Assembly (NCBI RefSeq): GCF_000525835.1
Contig: NZ_AODD01000012.1
Coordinates: 1 to 64,000 of the forward strand
From: Listeria grandensis FSL F6-0971
GTDB lineage: Bacteria > Bacillota > Bacilli > Lactobacillales > Listeriaceae
Length of the DNA: 64,000 nt
Reading direction: 5' to 3'
Positions within the stretch are counted from its first letter, which is position 1, and each line of letters starts with the position of its first letter. The translations under genes were made by a program, and so were the position numbers. Of the stretch, positions 32,837 to 45,205 are shown piece by piece. Below the pieces are notes generated by a model. The model ran no database searches, was not told the origin of the DNA, and worked only from the letters and a program-made list of their open reading frames with translations.

Positions 32837-34216
32837 ATGGAATTTGATACAATTGCTGCGATCTCAACACCGCCGGGCGAGGGAGCCATTGCTATTATTC
32901 GTTTGAGCGGTGATGAGGCGATTCAGATAGCGGATCGCATTTTTTGTGCGCAAAAATCGTTAAGTGAGGTCGAGAGCCACACGATTCATTATGGTCATAT
33001 TGTGGACCCGATCACGGAGGAGACGGTCGAGGAGGTCATGGCGACGGTAATGCGTGCCCCGCGGACGTTTACTCGGGAAGATGTGATCGAAATTAATGCG
33101 CATGGTGGGATTGTTTCGGTGAATCGGGTGCTGCAATTATTGCTTCGAAATGGGGCGAAATTGGCGGAGCCTGGCGAATTTACGAAACGGGCTTTTTTGA
33201 ATGGACGGATTGATTTGTCGCAAGCAGAAGCGGTGATGGATTTGATTCGTGCGAAGACGGATCGCGCGATGGGTGTCGCTTTGCAACAGATGGACGGTAG
33301 TTTGTCGCGGCTGATTCGCAATTTAAGACAGGAAATTTTAGATGCTTTGGCGCAGGTCGAAGTGAACATAGATTATCCGGAATATGACGACGTGGAAGAG
33401 ATGACGCAGCGGATGCTGGTGGAGAAGGCGCAATTGGTGCGGGCGTCGGTGGAGCAGTTGCTGTTGACGGCGCAACAGGGCAAGATTTTGCGTGAGGGAC
33501 TGGCAACGGCGATTATTGGTCGGCCGAACGTTGGGAAATCATCGCTTTTAAACCAGTTAATTCAGGAGGAAAAGGCGATCGTGACGGATATTGCGGGTAC
33601 GACGCGGGATATTATTGAAGAGTATGTGAATGTTCGCGGTGTTCCGCTACGCTTAATTGATACGGCGGGGATTCGTGAGACGGAAGATATTGTTGAAAAA
33701 ATTGGCGTGGAACGGTCACGCAAAGCTTTGCAGGAAGCGGATTTTATTTTGTTGGTGTTGAATCAAAATGAGTCGCTGAGTGTAGAGGATGAGGCATTAT
33801 TTGAGGCGGTCGCGGGTCAGAATTTTGTGGTTGTTTTGAATAAGACGGATTTAGCGCAGAAGATTGATGTGGCGCGGGTTCGGGAGCTTGCTGGGGAACA
33901 TCCGGTGGTCGAGACGTCGCTTGTGAATGATGCGGGACTTGCGCAGCTTGAGATCGCGATTAAGGATTTGTTTTTTGCGGGGGAAATTGATGCGGGTGAC
34001 GCGACGTATGTTTCGAATGCGCGCCATATTGCGCTTTTACACGAGGCGATTGGTGCGATTGAGGCAGTTATTGATGGCGTGGAAGCTGGGATGCCAGTGG
34101 ATATCGTTCAAATCGACATGACGCGAGCTTGGGATTTACTTGGAGAAATTATCGGTGAATCGGTGCAAGATGAGTTGCTTGACCAGTTATTTAATCAATT
34201 TTGTTTAGGAAAGTGA
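32837..34216 (+). CDS. mnmE: tRNA modification GTPase MnmE
   Basis: 459 residues, ATG after aggaaggtgag. N-terminal tetrahydrofolate-binding domain ([25 protein letters not shown]), helical domain, then an inserted G domain: [28 protein letters not shown] and NKTD. The essential C-terminal FCLGK is intact. With MnmG it makes 5-carboxymethylaminomethyl-uridine at tRNA wobble U34. It begins a plus-strand block with mnmG and rsmG. Confidence 0.97.
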   Translation: MEFDTIAAISTPPGEGAIAIIRLSGDEAIQIADRIFCAQKSLSEVESHTIHYGHIVDPITEETVEEVMATVMRAPRTFTREDVIEINAHGGIVSVNRVLQLLLRNGAKLAEPGEFTKRAFLNGRIDLSQAEAVMDLIRAKTDRAMGVALQQMDGSLSRLIRNLRQEILDALAQVEVNIDYPEYDDVEEMTQRMLVEKAQLVRASVEQLLLTAQQGKILREGLATAIIGRPNVGKSSLLNQLIQEEKAIVTDIAGTTRDIIEEYVNVRGVPLRLIDTAGIRETEDIVEKIGVERSRKALQEADFILLVLNQNESLSVEDEALFEAVAGQNFVVVLNKTDLAQKIDVARVRELAGEHPVVETSLVNDAGLAQLEIAIKDLFFAGEIDAGDATYVSNARHIALLHEAIGAIEAVIDGVEAGMPVDIVQIDMTRAWDLLGEIIGESVQDELLDQLFNQFCLGK

Positions 34217-34227
34217 TGTGTTAAAAT

Positions 34228-36114
34228 ATGCAAACTTATGATGCGGGATATTATGATGTGATTGTTGTTGGTGCGGGACATGCGGGCGTGGAAGCGGGCT
34301 TAGCTAGTGGTCGAATCGGCGCGAAAACATTGATGCTCACAATTAATTTAGATATGGTGGCGTTCATGCCTTGTAATCCTTCTGTCGGAGGACCGGCAAA
34401 AGGCGTCGTTGTGCGTGAAATCGATGCGCTCGGCGGTGAAATGGGACGAAATACGGATAAAACGCACATTCAAATGCGGATGCTAAACACCGGAAAAGGT
34501 CCAGCGGTTCGTGCGTTGCGTGCGCAATCGGATAAATGGGATTATCAACACGAAATGAAGCATACGATTGAAAAAGAAGAAAATATCACGCTGCGTCAAG
34601 GCTTGGTAGATCGTCTTGTTGTGGAGGATGGTGTTTGTAAAGGTGTCATCACGAACAGCGGCGCGATTTATTACGCGAAAACGGTCGTGTTGACAACGGG
34701 GACATTTTCACGTGGTGAGATTATTGTCGGGGAACTGCGTTATTCGAGTGGTCCGAACAATCAGCAGCCGTCTATCAAGCTTTCTGAGCACTTGGAAGAG
34801 CTAGGTTTTGAGTTGCGTCGTTTTAAAACAGGTACACCGCCGCGTGTGAAGTCGAGTTCGATCGATTATTCGCAAACGGAAGAGCAACCTGGAGACGATG
34901 TTCCGCGTGCATTTAGTTATGAAACGGTGGACTTCATTATGGATCAGTTGCCATGTTGGTTGACGTACACGAATGAGGCGACACATCAAATCATCGAGAA
35001 GAATTTGCATCGTTCACCGATGTTCACCGCAACTAAAAAGGGAACGGGTGCGCGTTATTGCCCGTCGATTGAAGACAAGATTGTGCGTTTTAGCGATAAG
35101 CCGCGCCATCAAATTTTCTTAGAGCCTGAGGGTCGTAATACGGAAGAGGTTTACGTGCAAGGTTTGTCAACGAGTTTGCCAGAGGATGTGCAGCGCGATA
35201 TGTTGGCGACGATTCCTGGTCTTGAGAATGTGGAAATGATGCGTGTTGGATATGCCATTGAATATGATGCAGTGATGCCAGAGCAATTGTGGCCGTCGCT
35301 TGAAACGAAGCGAATCGAGAATTTATATACGGCAGGTCAGTTGAATGGGACAAGTGGCTATGAGGAGGCTGCAGGACAAGGCTTAATGGCTGGAATCAAC
35401 GCAGCGCGCCGTGCATTTGGGAAAGAGCCGGTTGTGCTTGGGCGCGATCAAGGCTATATCGGTGTTCTCATTGACGATCTTGTAACGAAGGGAACGGATG
35501 AGCCATATCGCTTATTGACGTCTCGTGCGGAGTATCGCTTGTTGTTACGCCACGACAATGCCGATTTGCGCTTAACAGAGATTGGTCATGAAATTGGTCT
35601 AATCAGTGATGAACGTTATGCTCGTTTTGTAGCGAAACGTGAAGCTATTGAGGCTGAAAAACAACGACTGAAAACGACACGTATCAAACCGACTGCGGCT
35701 GTTCAAAAAATGTTAGTTGATATGGGTAGCACGGAGCTCAAGGATGGCGTTTTAGCTGCGGATTTCTTGAGACGCCCGGAGATTACGTATGATATTTTGA
35801 TGGGAATTGTTCCACGTGAAACATCATTGACTCCAGATATCGAAGAACAGGTCGAAATTCAGATTAAATACGAAGGTTATATCGAGAAATCATTGAACCA
35901 AGTGGAAAAAATGAAGCGTATGGAAGGCAAAAAAATCCCTGAAAATATAGATTATGATGCGATTGGTAGCTTAGCAACAGAAGCTTTGGAGAAATTGAAA
36001 AAAATCCAACCGCTCTCGATTGCGCAGGCTAGCCGTATTTCAGGTGTTAATCCAGCAGATATTTCCATCTTGTTAGTTTATATTGAGCAAGGAAAAATCG
36101 CGAAAACAAAGTGA
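34228..36114 (+). CDS. mnmG: tRNA U34 carboxymethylaminomethyl-modifying enzyme MnmG (GidA)
   Basis: 628 residues. FAD-binding [19 protein letters not shown], then [26 protein letters not shown] and the C-terminal [17 protein letters not shown], all family hallmarks. It works as a complex with MnmE, whose gene ends 11 bp upstream. A perfect parS lies within the coding sequence, as is known for some firmicute origin regions. Confidence 0.97.
   Translation: MQTYDAGYYDVIVVGAGHAGVEAGLASGRIGAKTLMLTINLDMVAFMPCNPSVGGPAKGVVVREIDALGGEMGRNTDKTHIQMRMLNTGKGPAVRALRAQSDKWDYQHEMKHTIEKEENITLRQGLVDRLVVEDGVCKGVITNSGAIYYAKTVVLTTGTFSRGEIIVGELRYSSGPNNQQPSIKLSEHLEELGFELRRFKTGTPPRVKSSSIDYSQTEEQPGDDVPRAFSYETVDFIMDQLPCWLTYTNEATHQIIEKNLHRSPMFTATKKGTGARYCPSIEDKIVRFSDKPRHQIFLEPEGRNTEEVYVQGLSTSLPEDVQRDMLATIPGLENVEMMRVGYAIEYDAVMPEQLWPSLETKRIENLYTAGQLNGTSGYEEAAGQGLMAGINAARRAFGKEPVVLGRDQGYIGVLIDDLVTKGTDEPYRLLTSRAEYRLLLRHDNADLRLTEIGHEIGLISDERYARFVAKREAIEAEKQRLKTTRIKPTAAVQKMLVDMGSTELKDGVLAADFLRRPEITYDILMGIVPRETSLTPDIEEQVEIQIKYEGYIEKSLNQVEKMKRMEGKKIPENIDYDAIGSLATEALEKLKKIQPLSIAQASRISGVNPADISILLVYIEQGKIAKTK
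35808..35823. promoter_or_regulatory. parS site (perfect) inside mnmG
   Basis: TGTTCCACGTGAAACA matches parS at every specified position. It encodes VPRET of MnmG, so protein and DNA signal share the sequence. Confidence 0.9.
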
Positions 36115-36123
36115 GGGAAAAAC

Positions 36124-36840
36124 GTGAATCCAGAACAGTTTAGAGAACAGTTATTGCAAAAAGGTATCGAGTTATCAGATGAACAAATGGTGCAATTTGA
36201 CATATACTTCAAGATGCTTGTAGAATGGAACGAAAAAATGAATTTGACGGCAATTACAGATCGCGATGAAGTGTATTTGAAGCATTTCTATGATTCAATC
36301 TCGGCTACTTTTTATGTTGATTTTCAAAAGGTAGGAACGGTTTGTGATGTTGGTGCGGGTGCGGGTTTTCCAAGTATTCCAATCAAGATTTGCTTCCCAA
36401 ATTTGGATGTAACCATCGTGGATTCCTTACAAAAACGGATTACCTTTTTAGATGCACTTGCTGCGGAATTGAAGCTGGATAATATCCATTTCCACCACGC
36501 AAGAGCTGAAGAATTTGGCCAAGATAAAGCGTTTCGTGGGAGCTTTGACTTGGTTACTGCTCGTGCTGTAGCCAGAATGAGTGTGCTGACGGAACTTTGT
36601 TTACCGCTTGTCAAAAAAGGCGGTTTTTTCCTAGCGATGAAGGCGATGCAGGCCGAGCAAGAGCTGAAAATCGGAGCGAAAGCGATCGCAACACTTGGCG
36701 GGAAGGTCAAAGATCACTACGCGTTTTCCTTACCAATCGAAGAAAGCGAACGCAATTTATATTTGATTGAAAAAGTAAAAGAGACGCCAAACAAGTACCC
36801 GCGCAAAGCTGGTACGCCAAACAAACAGCCAATTGAATAA
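36124..36840 (+). CDS. rsmG: 16S rRNA m7G527 methyltransferase RsmG (GidB)
   Basis: 238 residues, GTG start after tgaggg. SAM-binding [20 protein letters not shown], followed by [14 protein letters not shown] and [11 protein letters not shown], are family motifs. It methylates G527 of 16S rRNA; loss is known to give low-level streptomycin resistance. The C-terminus ends in a short basic Asn/Pro-rich tail. Starts 9 bp after mnmG. Confidence 0.95.
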   Translation: MNPEQFREQLLQKGIELSDEQMVQFDIYFKMLVEWNEKMNLTAITDRDEVYLKHFYDSISATFYVDFQKVGTVCDVGAGAGFPSIPIKICFPNLDVTIVDSLQKRITFLDALAAELKLDNIHFHHARAEEFGQDKAFRGSFDLVTARAVARMSVLTELCLPLVKKGGFFLAMKAMQAEQELKIGAKAIATLGGKVKDHYAFSLPIEESERNLYLIEKVKETPNKYPRKAGTPNKQPIE

Positions 36841-36927
36841 AAAGCATATATTTATGAACAATTTTCTGCTAAAATGGACAGAGTAGATAAGGTGAAGTTA
36901 CAAACTATCGAACAACCGATTTCCGTA

Positions 36928-36964
36928 GACATCTCGCCGAACCCGAACCCGAGTTCGAGATGTC
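36928..36964 (+). other. Hairpin upstream of noc
   Basis: A perfect 9-bp stem (gacatctcg / cgagatgtc) encloses a C-rich loop with gaac / gttc pairing. It lies about 70 bp before the noc start. No T tract follows, so it is more likely a leader structure or protein site than a terminator. Confidence 0.45.
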
Positions 36965-37034
36965 CACTGAAATGAGCGTTTGTCGACATGTTGGACAATA
37001 TTCATGCTTAACATTTAGAAGGGATGATTTGATA

Positions 37035-37898
37035 ATGCCTTTTTCGCGCTTATTCGGAAAGAAAGATAAGGAATATATTGAGATTGAAACGGAAGAAACC
37101 GTGGAGGAGTTTACGCAACAAATCGTGGAACTTCCTGTTGCAGCCATCATTCCAAATCGTTATCAGCCCAGAACGGTCTTTGATTCGTCCAAAATTGAAG
37201 AACTAGCTAGAACGATCCGTATTCATGGAGTTATTCAGCCAATTGTTGTGCGTGAATATGAGCCTGAAAAATATGAAATTATCGCTGGTGAGCGTAGGTT
37301 TCGTGCTGTTTCTTCATTAGCATGGGACAGCATTCCAGCTATTATTCAAAACCTGGCAGATGATGAAGTAGCATCGATCGCCTTGATTGAAAATTTGCAG
37401 CGCGAAGAATTGACACCAATCGAAGAAGCTAAAGCCTATCAAAGCTTGCTGGACATGCAAGAAGTAACCCAAGAAGCACTAGCTCAACGCGTTGGTAAAA
37501 GTCAATCCGCAATTGCCAATAAAATACGTTTACTAAGATTACCTGAAGCAGCGCAGCAAGCCGTTTTAAATAAACAAATCTCAGAGCGTCATGGTCGTTC
37601 CTTACTTATTTTAGAGACGGAAGAGCAACAATTAGAGGTTCTCTCAAAAATTATCGAGAACAAATGGAACGTGAAAGAAACGGAGCAACATATTGAAACA
37701 CTAATTGCGAAACCAAAACCCAAAAAAGCAAAACCGAAACGCCAGGCGATCAGCCGTGACGTTCGAATAGCGGTCAACACGATTAAGCAGTCGGTAACGA
37801 TGGTTCAAGATAATGGAATGAATTTACAAATGGAAGAGGAAGAGTCTGATGATTATTATCAAATCACGATCCAAATTCCAAAACAAAAAACAAAATGA
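37035..37898 (+). CDS. noc: Nucleoid occlusion protein Noc
   Basis: The start is placed at ATG 37035 ([14 protein letters not shown]) after gaaggg. This gives 287 residues and leaves the amphipathic membrane-binding helix at the N-terminus, as in B. subtilis Noc. ParB-like CTPase motifs follow: [28 protein letters not shown] and [14 protein letters not shown]. The helix-turn-helix is [27 protein letters not shown]. It binds the ATTTCCCGGGAAAT sites and blocks septum formation over DNA. Confidence 0.93.
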   Translation: MPFSRLFGKKDKEYIEIETEETVEEFTQQIVELPVAAIIPNRYQPRTVFDSSKIEELARTIRIHGVIQPIVVREYEPEKYEIIAGERRFRAVSSLAWDSIPAIIQNLADDEVASIALIENLQREELTPIEEAKAYQSLLDMQEVTQEALAQRVGKSQSAIANKIRLLRLPEAAQQAVLNKQISERHGRSLLILETEEQQLEVLSKIIENKWNVKETEQHIETLIAKPKPKKAKPKRQAISRDVRIAVNTIKQSVTMVQDNGMNLQMEEEESDDYYQITIQIPKQKTK

Positions 37899-37905
37899 AC
37901 TTTCC

Positions 37906-37944
37906 AAAACAGATCTCCGAAATACAGGATTTCTGTTTTTTTTT
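37906..37944 (+). terminator. Terminator of noc
   Basis: Arms aaaacaga / tctgtttt with an imperfect middle, followed by a T-rich run, 7 bp after the noc stop. Confidence 0.6.
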
Positions 37945-37974
37945 ATTGCTCGAACTCACAATTGAAAACAGTAG

Positions 37975-38106
37975 GTAAAAAAAGAGTCTCCCAATGAAAA
38001 TGCTTTCAAAGTACATCGAGCTACTAGTTTGCAATTTATTAAAATTTTTTTTGATGATATTAATCAACTTTCAGGGAAACATGGCAGAGTTGTTTTCGTA
38101 GATTAA
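37975..38106 (+). pseudogene. Possible C-terminal relic of an unidentified gene
   Basis: A 43-codon frame with no start codon runs from GTA 37975 to TAA 38106. It reads protein-like (ENAFKVHRATSLQFIKIF, then LSGKHGRVVFVD). It is preceded by an in-frame stop. The family is unknown and chance is not excluded. Confidence 0.2.
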
Positions 38107-38431
38107 TCAACATTTTCTATCGCCTTCAAATCAAACGGACTGACTTCATATCTACGTTTTTCTTGCTTTCGATATATTGCGTAAATAGTAATTGTTAAGG
38201 GGGCTAGCTCGCATCAGAAGTACACAGTGATAACATAGCTTCAGAACTCGTGTCAACTTTGAAAGCTAAGGCTGACGTACGGCTCTATAAAAATGCGTCC
38301 TTTTTAAGTTTTTTTATCCCTTTCCCCTTTTTATGGAGTTAAGTAATTTATCGTACTATATCTATTTTTTCGAGTTTCAATCAACGGTGTAATCCAATGA
38401 ATTAGATTAATTCGAGAAAAAAAATAATGCA

Positions 38432-38460
38432 TTGATTAAAGAGAAATTTTTTGGTATCAT
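38432..38460 (+). promoter_or_regulatory. Promoter of the synthase cluster
   Basis: -35 TTGATT (38432-38437), 17-bp spacer, -10 TATCAT (38455-38460), 38 bp before the first start codon. No obvious operator palindrome overlaps it, and no dedicated regulator is encoded within the cluster. Confidence 0.6.
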
Positions 38461-38498
38461 TCATCCTAGCACGTAGTTTAAGAAAGTTGAGGTAGGGT

Positions 38499-41400
38499 AT
38501 GAATTTAAATTTTTGGGTGATAACCCCTTTTGAAAAACCAGACGTAAGACTTGCAGTGGAGGTTAAAAAAGCTGGAGGTTTTCCTGTTTTGCATCTGGGC
38601 AGGAATATGGAACAAGCAAAAGAAGCATTGAAAGAATTAGCGATGAGGATAGACCATTTTGGTGTTTGTATTTCAGATCTAAGTATGACAGATATAGAAT
38701 TGCCAATAAATGCAACAACAGTTATTCAGCCGTGGGGCTTTCCAGATAGTAAAGAGCAAGAAGTGGTATGGCAGATCCATTCTGTTAAAGAAGCGCAAGA
38801 AGCAGTATATCAGAATGCAAGCAAATTAATTATCAAGGGAGCAGAAGGGGCTGGATTGAGTGGAAATGAAACATCTTTCTTGATGTTCCAACAAATCAAT
38901 GAGTTGTGTAAAGAAGTGGAAGTTTTCATTCAAGGTGGAGTAGGTGTACACAGTGCAGCAGCTTACAGTGCTCTTGGTGCAGCAGGAATTGTTATGGATT
39001 CCCAAGTAGCATTATTTCCTGAATGCTCCCTTCCAGAGGCAGATAAAAAACATCTTAGTCATCTGAGCGGCAACGAAATTCAAGACAATGACGGTTATAA
39101 ATTTTATATATTACCAAATAAAGAGCAGCTAACGTTAGGGCAAGATATATTGCTAGCTGTTGACTTGGTAGGCGAATATAGGCATCTGAAATATTTGGTA
39201 AAAGCTATTTCTCGCGCGATTGTTTCGCATGTGAAACAAGCAAAACAACACGATACATTTGGACAAGATTCAGCACTTTCTGAAGAATTGGGTATAAAGT
39301 ACCCCATCGCGCAAGGTCCGATGGCGCGTGTCAGTGATATACCAGAATTTTTAGATGATGTAGCATTGGGTGGAGGATTACCGTTTTTTGCCATGAGCAT
39401 GCTTTCTGGAGAAGTCGCAGAAAATGCTCTAGAAAAAACAGCTGAAATTTTAGGAGATAAACCTTGGGGTGTGGGGATTTTAGGCTTCATTTATCCTTCG
39501 ATATTGGAAGAGCAGACACGATTGATATTAAAAGCAAAGCCTACACATGTTTTAATTGCAGGCGGTAGACCAGCACAAGCTAAAGTATTTGAAAATGCGG
39601 GTATTAAAGTTTTAATCCATACACCTGCGCCTGGTCTTTTGGATATGTTTATTAAAGATGGTGCGCGTAAGTTTATCTTTGAAGGTAGAGAGAGCGGCGG
39701 GCATGTTGGATCTATTTATTCTACGATTTTATGGGAAAAGCAAATCAATAAAATATTGAAAATTAACAAGCCATCAGAGGTAACTGCGTTTTTTGCTGGT
39801 GGTATTCATGATGATTTATCAGCTGCGTTTGTTCGTATTATGACCGCTCCTTTAGCAGTTAGGGATGTAAAAGTTGGCTTATTATGTGGAACAGCCTATT
39901 TGTATTCTAACGAAATTGTGGAACGTAAAGCAATTACGAGCACATATCAAAATATTTTAGTAGAAAAAAATCAAACGTTGATTCTTGATGCCGGTAAAGG
40001 ACAACATACGCGTTGTGCGCCATCGACTTTTACCGATTTTTTCAATGCAGAAAAAGCAAGAATGATAGCGGAGGGCATGGATTCAGGAGAATTACTTCTT
40101 AAACTGGAAGACCTAAATCTTGGGAGGCTTCGGATCGCTTCAAAAGGCATAGAGCGCCAAGGGGATCAACTTGTTCCATTACCGTCGGAAGAACAGCTTG
40201 AAAATGGTTTATTTATGACTGGGGCTATTACTGCTTTTAGTAATAAGATACGTCCTATCAAAGAAATTCATAAAATGATTGGTGAAGGTAGTAGAGCGAT
40301 AACAGATAAGATTGCACTACCAGAAAGTACAACGAATGATTCTAAATCGGTTGATGTAGCTATTGTAGGTATGGCAGGACTTTTCCCAGGTGCCGAGGAT
40401 AACGAACAGTATTGGAGCAATATTGTTTTTGGACAAGATTGCATAACAGAAGTACCAGATGAGCGTTGGTCTAAAGAGATGTTTTATGATCCTGAAACAA
40501 AAGATACAGATCACGTAGTTTCTAAGTGGGGCGGATTTTTAGGTAAGCATGACTTTGATGCTTTGGAATTTGGAATTACGCCACAATCTTTAGCAGCCGT
40601 TGAACCGGTTCAATTATTGAGTCTACTTGTGACGAAACGAGCATTAGAAAATGCTGGGTATTCAGACCTGGACAATGGTGATTTTGAAGAAACTTCTGTC
40701 ATATTCGGTGCTCAAGGCGCAGGAGAATTGGCGACATCTTACGGATCTCGAGCGGGATTACAGCAATTGCTTGGTGAATTGCCAGAAGAGGCCAAAGAAA
40801 TTTTACCAAGATTAACAGAAGATTCGTTCCCTGGAGTATTATCAAACGTTATTGCTGGGAGAATCTCTAACCGCTTGAACACAGGTGGACGTAATTTCAC
40901 AGTAGATGCCGCGTGTGCTTCATCGCTAGCTGCTTTAGATATAGCCTTATCAGAGCTAACGACAGAAAAAGCCAACATGGTTATTTTAGGTGGGGCGGAT
41001 TTGCATAACAGTATTTATGACTTCTTGATGTTTTCTAGCACATTTGCATTGTCTAAAAAAGGGCGTTGCGCGACTTTTGATGAAAGTGCAGATGGTATAG
41101 CTCTTGGAGAAGGTGTTGGAGTTGTCGTTCTAAAAAGATTGGAAGATGCAAAACAAGATGGCAACAATATTTTAGCTGTTATTAAAGGTATAGGAGCAAG
41201 TAGTGATGGAAAAAGCTTAGGGCTCACAGCACCAAGTCGTAGAGGACAAATAAAAGCGTTAGAGCAAGCATACGAAACTGCTGGAATTAATCCTTTAGAC
41301 GTCGGCTTGATTGAAGCGCATGGGACAGGTACTGCCGTAGGGGATCAAATCGAGCTAAATGCACTGACCGATTTGTTCGTAGACAGTGGTTCAGAACCAG

Positions 41401-44400
41401 GTAGCATCAAGTTAGGATCAGTAAAATCTCAAATCGGCCATACAAAATGTGCCGCTGGGGTTGCGGGCTTAATGAAAGCTGTTAACAGTGTGCGCTACGG
41501 TATATTCCCGCCGACTTTGCATTTAAATCAGCCAAATGCAGCATACTTCCCTAGTAGCCCATTTTCTTTCCGGACTGAAAAATCGAGTTTCTGGAATGCA
41601 GAACGTCGTATTGCAGGAATTAGCGGTTTTGGGTTTGGTGGGACCAACTTCCATACGATTATTCAAAATTATGACAACGAAGTAGCTGATACTCCAATCG
41701 AGCATTGGCCGTCTGAATTATTTGTTTTTTCTGGAGAAACACCAGAAGAAGCTGTTGAATTAATGAAAAAAGTTAGATCTGTTTACAAAATAAATGATAA
41801 GTTGAAATTGAGAGACATTGCTTACTCTACCTTTAAATATGGCCAAGACAAAACTGTTCAATATGTCATTGTAGCTAAAACAAGAGAAGAGTTACTGGCT
41901 CGCATTGAGATGGCTAAAGAAGGTCAAACAGATGAAAATATTCAAAAACTGGCGAAAGTAGATGGAAAAGTGGCCTTTATGTTCTCTGGTCAAGGAAGCC
42001 AACGTATCAATATGGCAGCAGATTTATTTATGGTATTCCCACAATTGCGCAGTCTTTTAAAAGGGAATGAACAGTACGAGGAAATCTTGTTCCCAAACCA
42101 GGCCTTCACACCAGAAGAAAGACGCGCACAACAAGAAAGAATAAAGGATACAAAAAATGCACAACCTCTTCTTGGAATCGTGGATACGGCCATTTCTGAA
42201 TTGCTGACTGCGTTCGGTATTCAACCAGATATGGTTGCAGGCCACAGTTACGGGGAACTTCCTGCACTCCGTTTCGCTGGAGTATTTGATACAGATAACT
42301 TGGTCAAATTAAGTGAAAGCCGTGCAGAAGCTATTTTGGCCTCAGTAGGTGAAGATGCTGGAAAAATGGCAGCTGTTCATACCGACACAAATACAGTCGA
42401 TGCGATGATTGCAGAATTAGAAGAAGTTTGGGCAGTTAATTATAACTCTCCGCAACAAACTGTTATTGCAGCAAGCCAAAAAGGAATGGAATTGTTCGTT
42501 AAAAAAGCAGAAGAAATGCAAATCTCATACACTGAAATCAATGTATCCTGCGCGTTTCATAGCCCTTTGTTAGCAGATGCCCAAGGTTACTTTGCCGAAG
42601 CATTGAGTAAAGTTAAATTTAAGAAAGCAACTTTGCCAGTATGGTCAAATACGACTTCTAAAACCTACCCACAAGACCCAGCAGCTATACAAAAACGATT
42701 GGCAGAACATGTCGTAAAACCAGTTCGTTTTGTGGAACAAATCGAAGCTATGTACGAAGATGGTGCACGTATTTTTGTTGAAGTTGGTCCAGGTGGCACA
42801 CTTGTTGGTTTGGTTAATAAGACGCTAGATTCGGATAAAATTGTTCCTATTCAAGTAGAACGCTCGAATGAAGAAGGGGTAACCTATTTCTTGCAAGCTT
42901 TAGCTAAATATATGACAACAGGCAGAACTATAAATATGGAAAATATGTTTAAAGAAAGGAAGGTCACGTTGATTGATTTAGAAAATACGGACAAATATAA
43001 AAAGAATGCAACTGTATGGAATGTAGATGGTCGAGCTGCAATGCCAGAAAAAGGAGAACTACCTGCTCATGCCGGGAAACAAGTCCAAGGAGAGATTCTT
43101 TCACTGGATAGATTGAAGAAAAATTACTCAGGATCTGGTAATCCAGAAGACATTGTTATGGCATATTTAGATAATATGAATGCAATGGTTCAAGATCAAA
43201 GAGATGTAATGTTGGGGTATTTAGGAAGCCCAGATATTTCTCCACGCATGGCAACAGAGCGTAGACAAGTTGCTTATAGCAATGCTCCTGAAACGCTCCA
43301 TCAAAATGATAATTTCATTGAGCTCACGGAAACAGAGGTAGTGGGAGAATCCAGTGGCCTTCCAGAGGTTGCAAGCCTTTCTTCTGAAGAAATAGCAAAT
43401 ATTATCTTAGAAATTGTTAGTGAGAAAACAGGATATCCAATAGAAATGTTGGACTTAGATATGGACTTAGAAGCTGATTTAAGTATCGACAGCATTAAGA
43501 AAATGGAGATCATCGGAGCTTTAGGAGAGCGTGTAGCCTTACCTGAAAGCCAAGATGGCGGAATGGATGAATTTTTCGAGAAGATGATTTCTATTAAGAA
43601 ATTTAGAGATCTTGTTTTCTGGATAGAGGAAATCGGAAAATCAGTGGAAGAAGGAGCTGCTTCGACCTCAAGTTCTACAGAATTTGAAGGAGTATCGGCG
43701 CTAGACCACTTAGCTTCCACGGACAAAGAAGAAGAGTTACTACAAAATGATGTTGTTCGCATGATCATAGAAAAAACCTCAACTCCGATCGATGAAATGA
43801 ACTTGGATCGTGTCAAAGGTAAAATGTTTGCCATAGCTACAGGAAATACAGATTTAGGCACACAGATCATAGATGCGTTGGATCAGCTCGGAGCCAATGC
43901 CGGTTTAGTGGAAGAGATGGCCTTGAACGAGTGTCACGGGTTAATCATGATTCATTCTGTTGAAAATAAAGAACAGACTGGCGCGAAACAACTATTTAAC
44001 TTGTTGAAACAATCTGAGATGACTCCGTTAGAATGGGTTATTGCATTAGATGATACGCCAAGTAAGGAAGAAAACGTGGTACCAGAAGGTTTCGCAGGGC
44101 TTATTAAAGCACTTGCTCATGAGTACGCGGATATTGATTTCTGTTCCATAACGGTAACGGGTGTATTGGATAACAAAGAATTGGGTGCGATTGTGCTCCA
44201 AGAATTAGCTTCTGAAAACAACTATCCAGAAATTGTTTATGAAGGAAAAGAACGCTTTAAAGTTGTTCCTAAAATAGTCAATTTAAATGAGGAAGAATTA
44301 AGCAAATCAGCCCTTGCATTAAATCCAGAATCTGTTGTTTTAGCATTAGGTGGTGCTCAAGGTATAACACCGCACTTACTATCTAAGTTTGCAAAAGAGT

Positions 44401-45205
44401 GCCCATGTCACTATGTGTTAGTCGGAAGAACAGAATTTAACGGCGTAAATGAAGCACATAAAGATTTAGAAACAATCGAAGAAATTCGCCAACACTTAAT
44501 TACAGTAGAAGGCATGAAACAACCAAAAGAGATTGAAGTGCAAGCAAAAGAAATTTTTTAAAACAAAACAAATAGCTTCGTCGATCGCTCTCGTGGAAAA
44601 AAGCGGAGGCAAAGTAACGTATAAAAAAAGCTTATGTAACAGACCAAGACGAGCTGCGTCAATTGATTGCGGATGTAAAAGAAGAATATGGTCAAATAGA
44701 CGGTGTCATTCATGCAGCTGGAATTCTTGAAGATAAATTATTTAAAAACAAAGAGTTGGCTTCTTTTGAACGTGTTTATAACACAAAGGTATTGCCATTA
44801 GAGGTCATCATGGAAGAACTAGCGACAGAATTAAAATTATTGGTTCTATTTAGCTCTATCTCTTCTGCATTCGGCAACGCAGGTCAATGTGATTATTCTT
44901 CTGGAAACAGTGCGATGGATGCTGCAATAACCAATTTCCAAACCGCGAACCCAACAATGGTTATCAAATCATTTAACTGGGGACCTTGGAAGGGTGCGGG
45001 TATGGTAGACGCAGGATTAGAAAGTGAGTTCCGTAAAAAAGGAATCAGCTTTATAGAGTTAGATAAAGGCGGAGATTTCTTTGTGAAAGAAATTTTCCAT
45101 GGAACAAATGCACGCGTTTTAGCCATCGCGGGAGAAGAGGAAAATATGGCTAATTTTATCGATGAGGCGCTGATAGCGGAGAAAAGGAGTATGACAAATG
45201 TCTGA
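38499..45205 (+). CDS. Synthase A: NMO/PfaD-like enoyl reductase-KS-AT-ACP-KR (two frameshifts)
   Basis: The repaired length is 2,234 residues. Residues 1-600 form a tandem nitronate-monooxygenase/PfaD-like flavin domain; the flavin site is EGRESGGHVG near 400. KS (about 620-1045): Cys in VDAACASS, His in EAHGTGTAVGD and VKSQIGHTKCA. AT (about 1150-1440): GHSYGE and CAFHSP, the malonyl type. One ACP: LSIDSIKKMEI, Ser near 1664. KR: LGGAQGIT near 1948, then LFSSISSAFG and YSSGN. The frame breaks at T6 44554-44559 and A7 44623-44629; removing one base from each restores the KR. By family such proteins are iterative type I synthases related to PUFA (Pfa) and glycolipid synthases. RBS gaggtaggg. 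Confidence 0.88.

Larger units (their letters stand above)
37899..38498. other. 600-bp gap between noc and the synthase cluster
   Basis: It holds the noc terminator, a short closed reading frame without a start (37975-38106), AT-rich DNA with no recognisable gene, and the synthase promoter near its end. The direct repeat attaatcaac occurs at 38059 and 38103. It is the left border of the accessory synthase region; I could not identify an attachment site. Confidence 0.5.

Noticed and set aside
39224..39241. Additional parS in synthase A
   Set aside because: The sequence gtttcgcatgtgaaac has two extra central bases compared with parS and would not be read as a site.
44533..45205. A separate short-chain reductase gene after synthase A
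   Set aside because: Two one-base repairs join it precisely into the KR domain of synthase A, and the pieces lack starts with ribosome sites.
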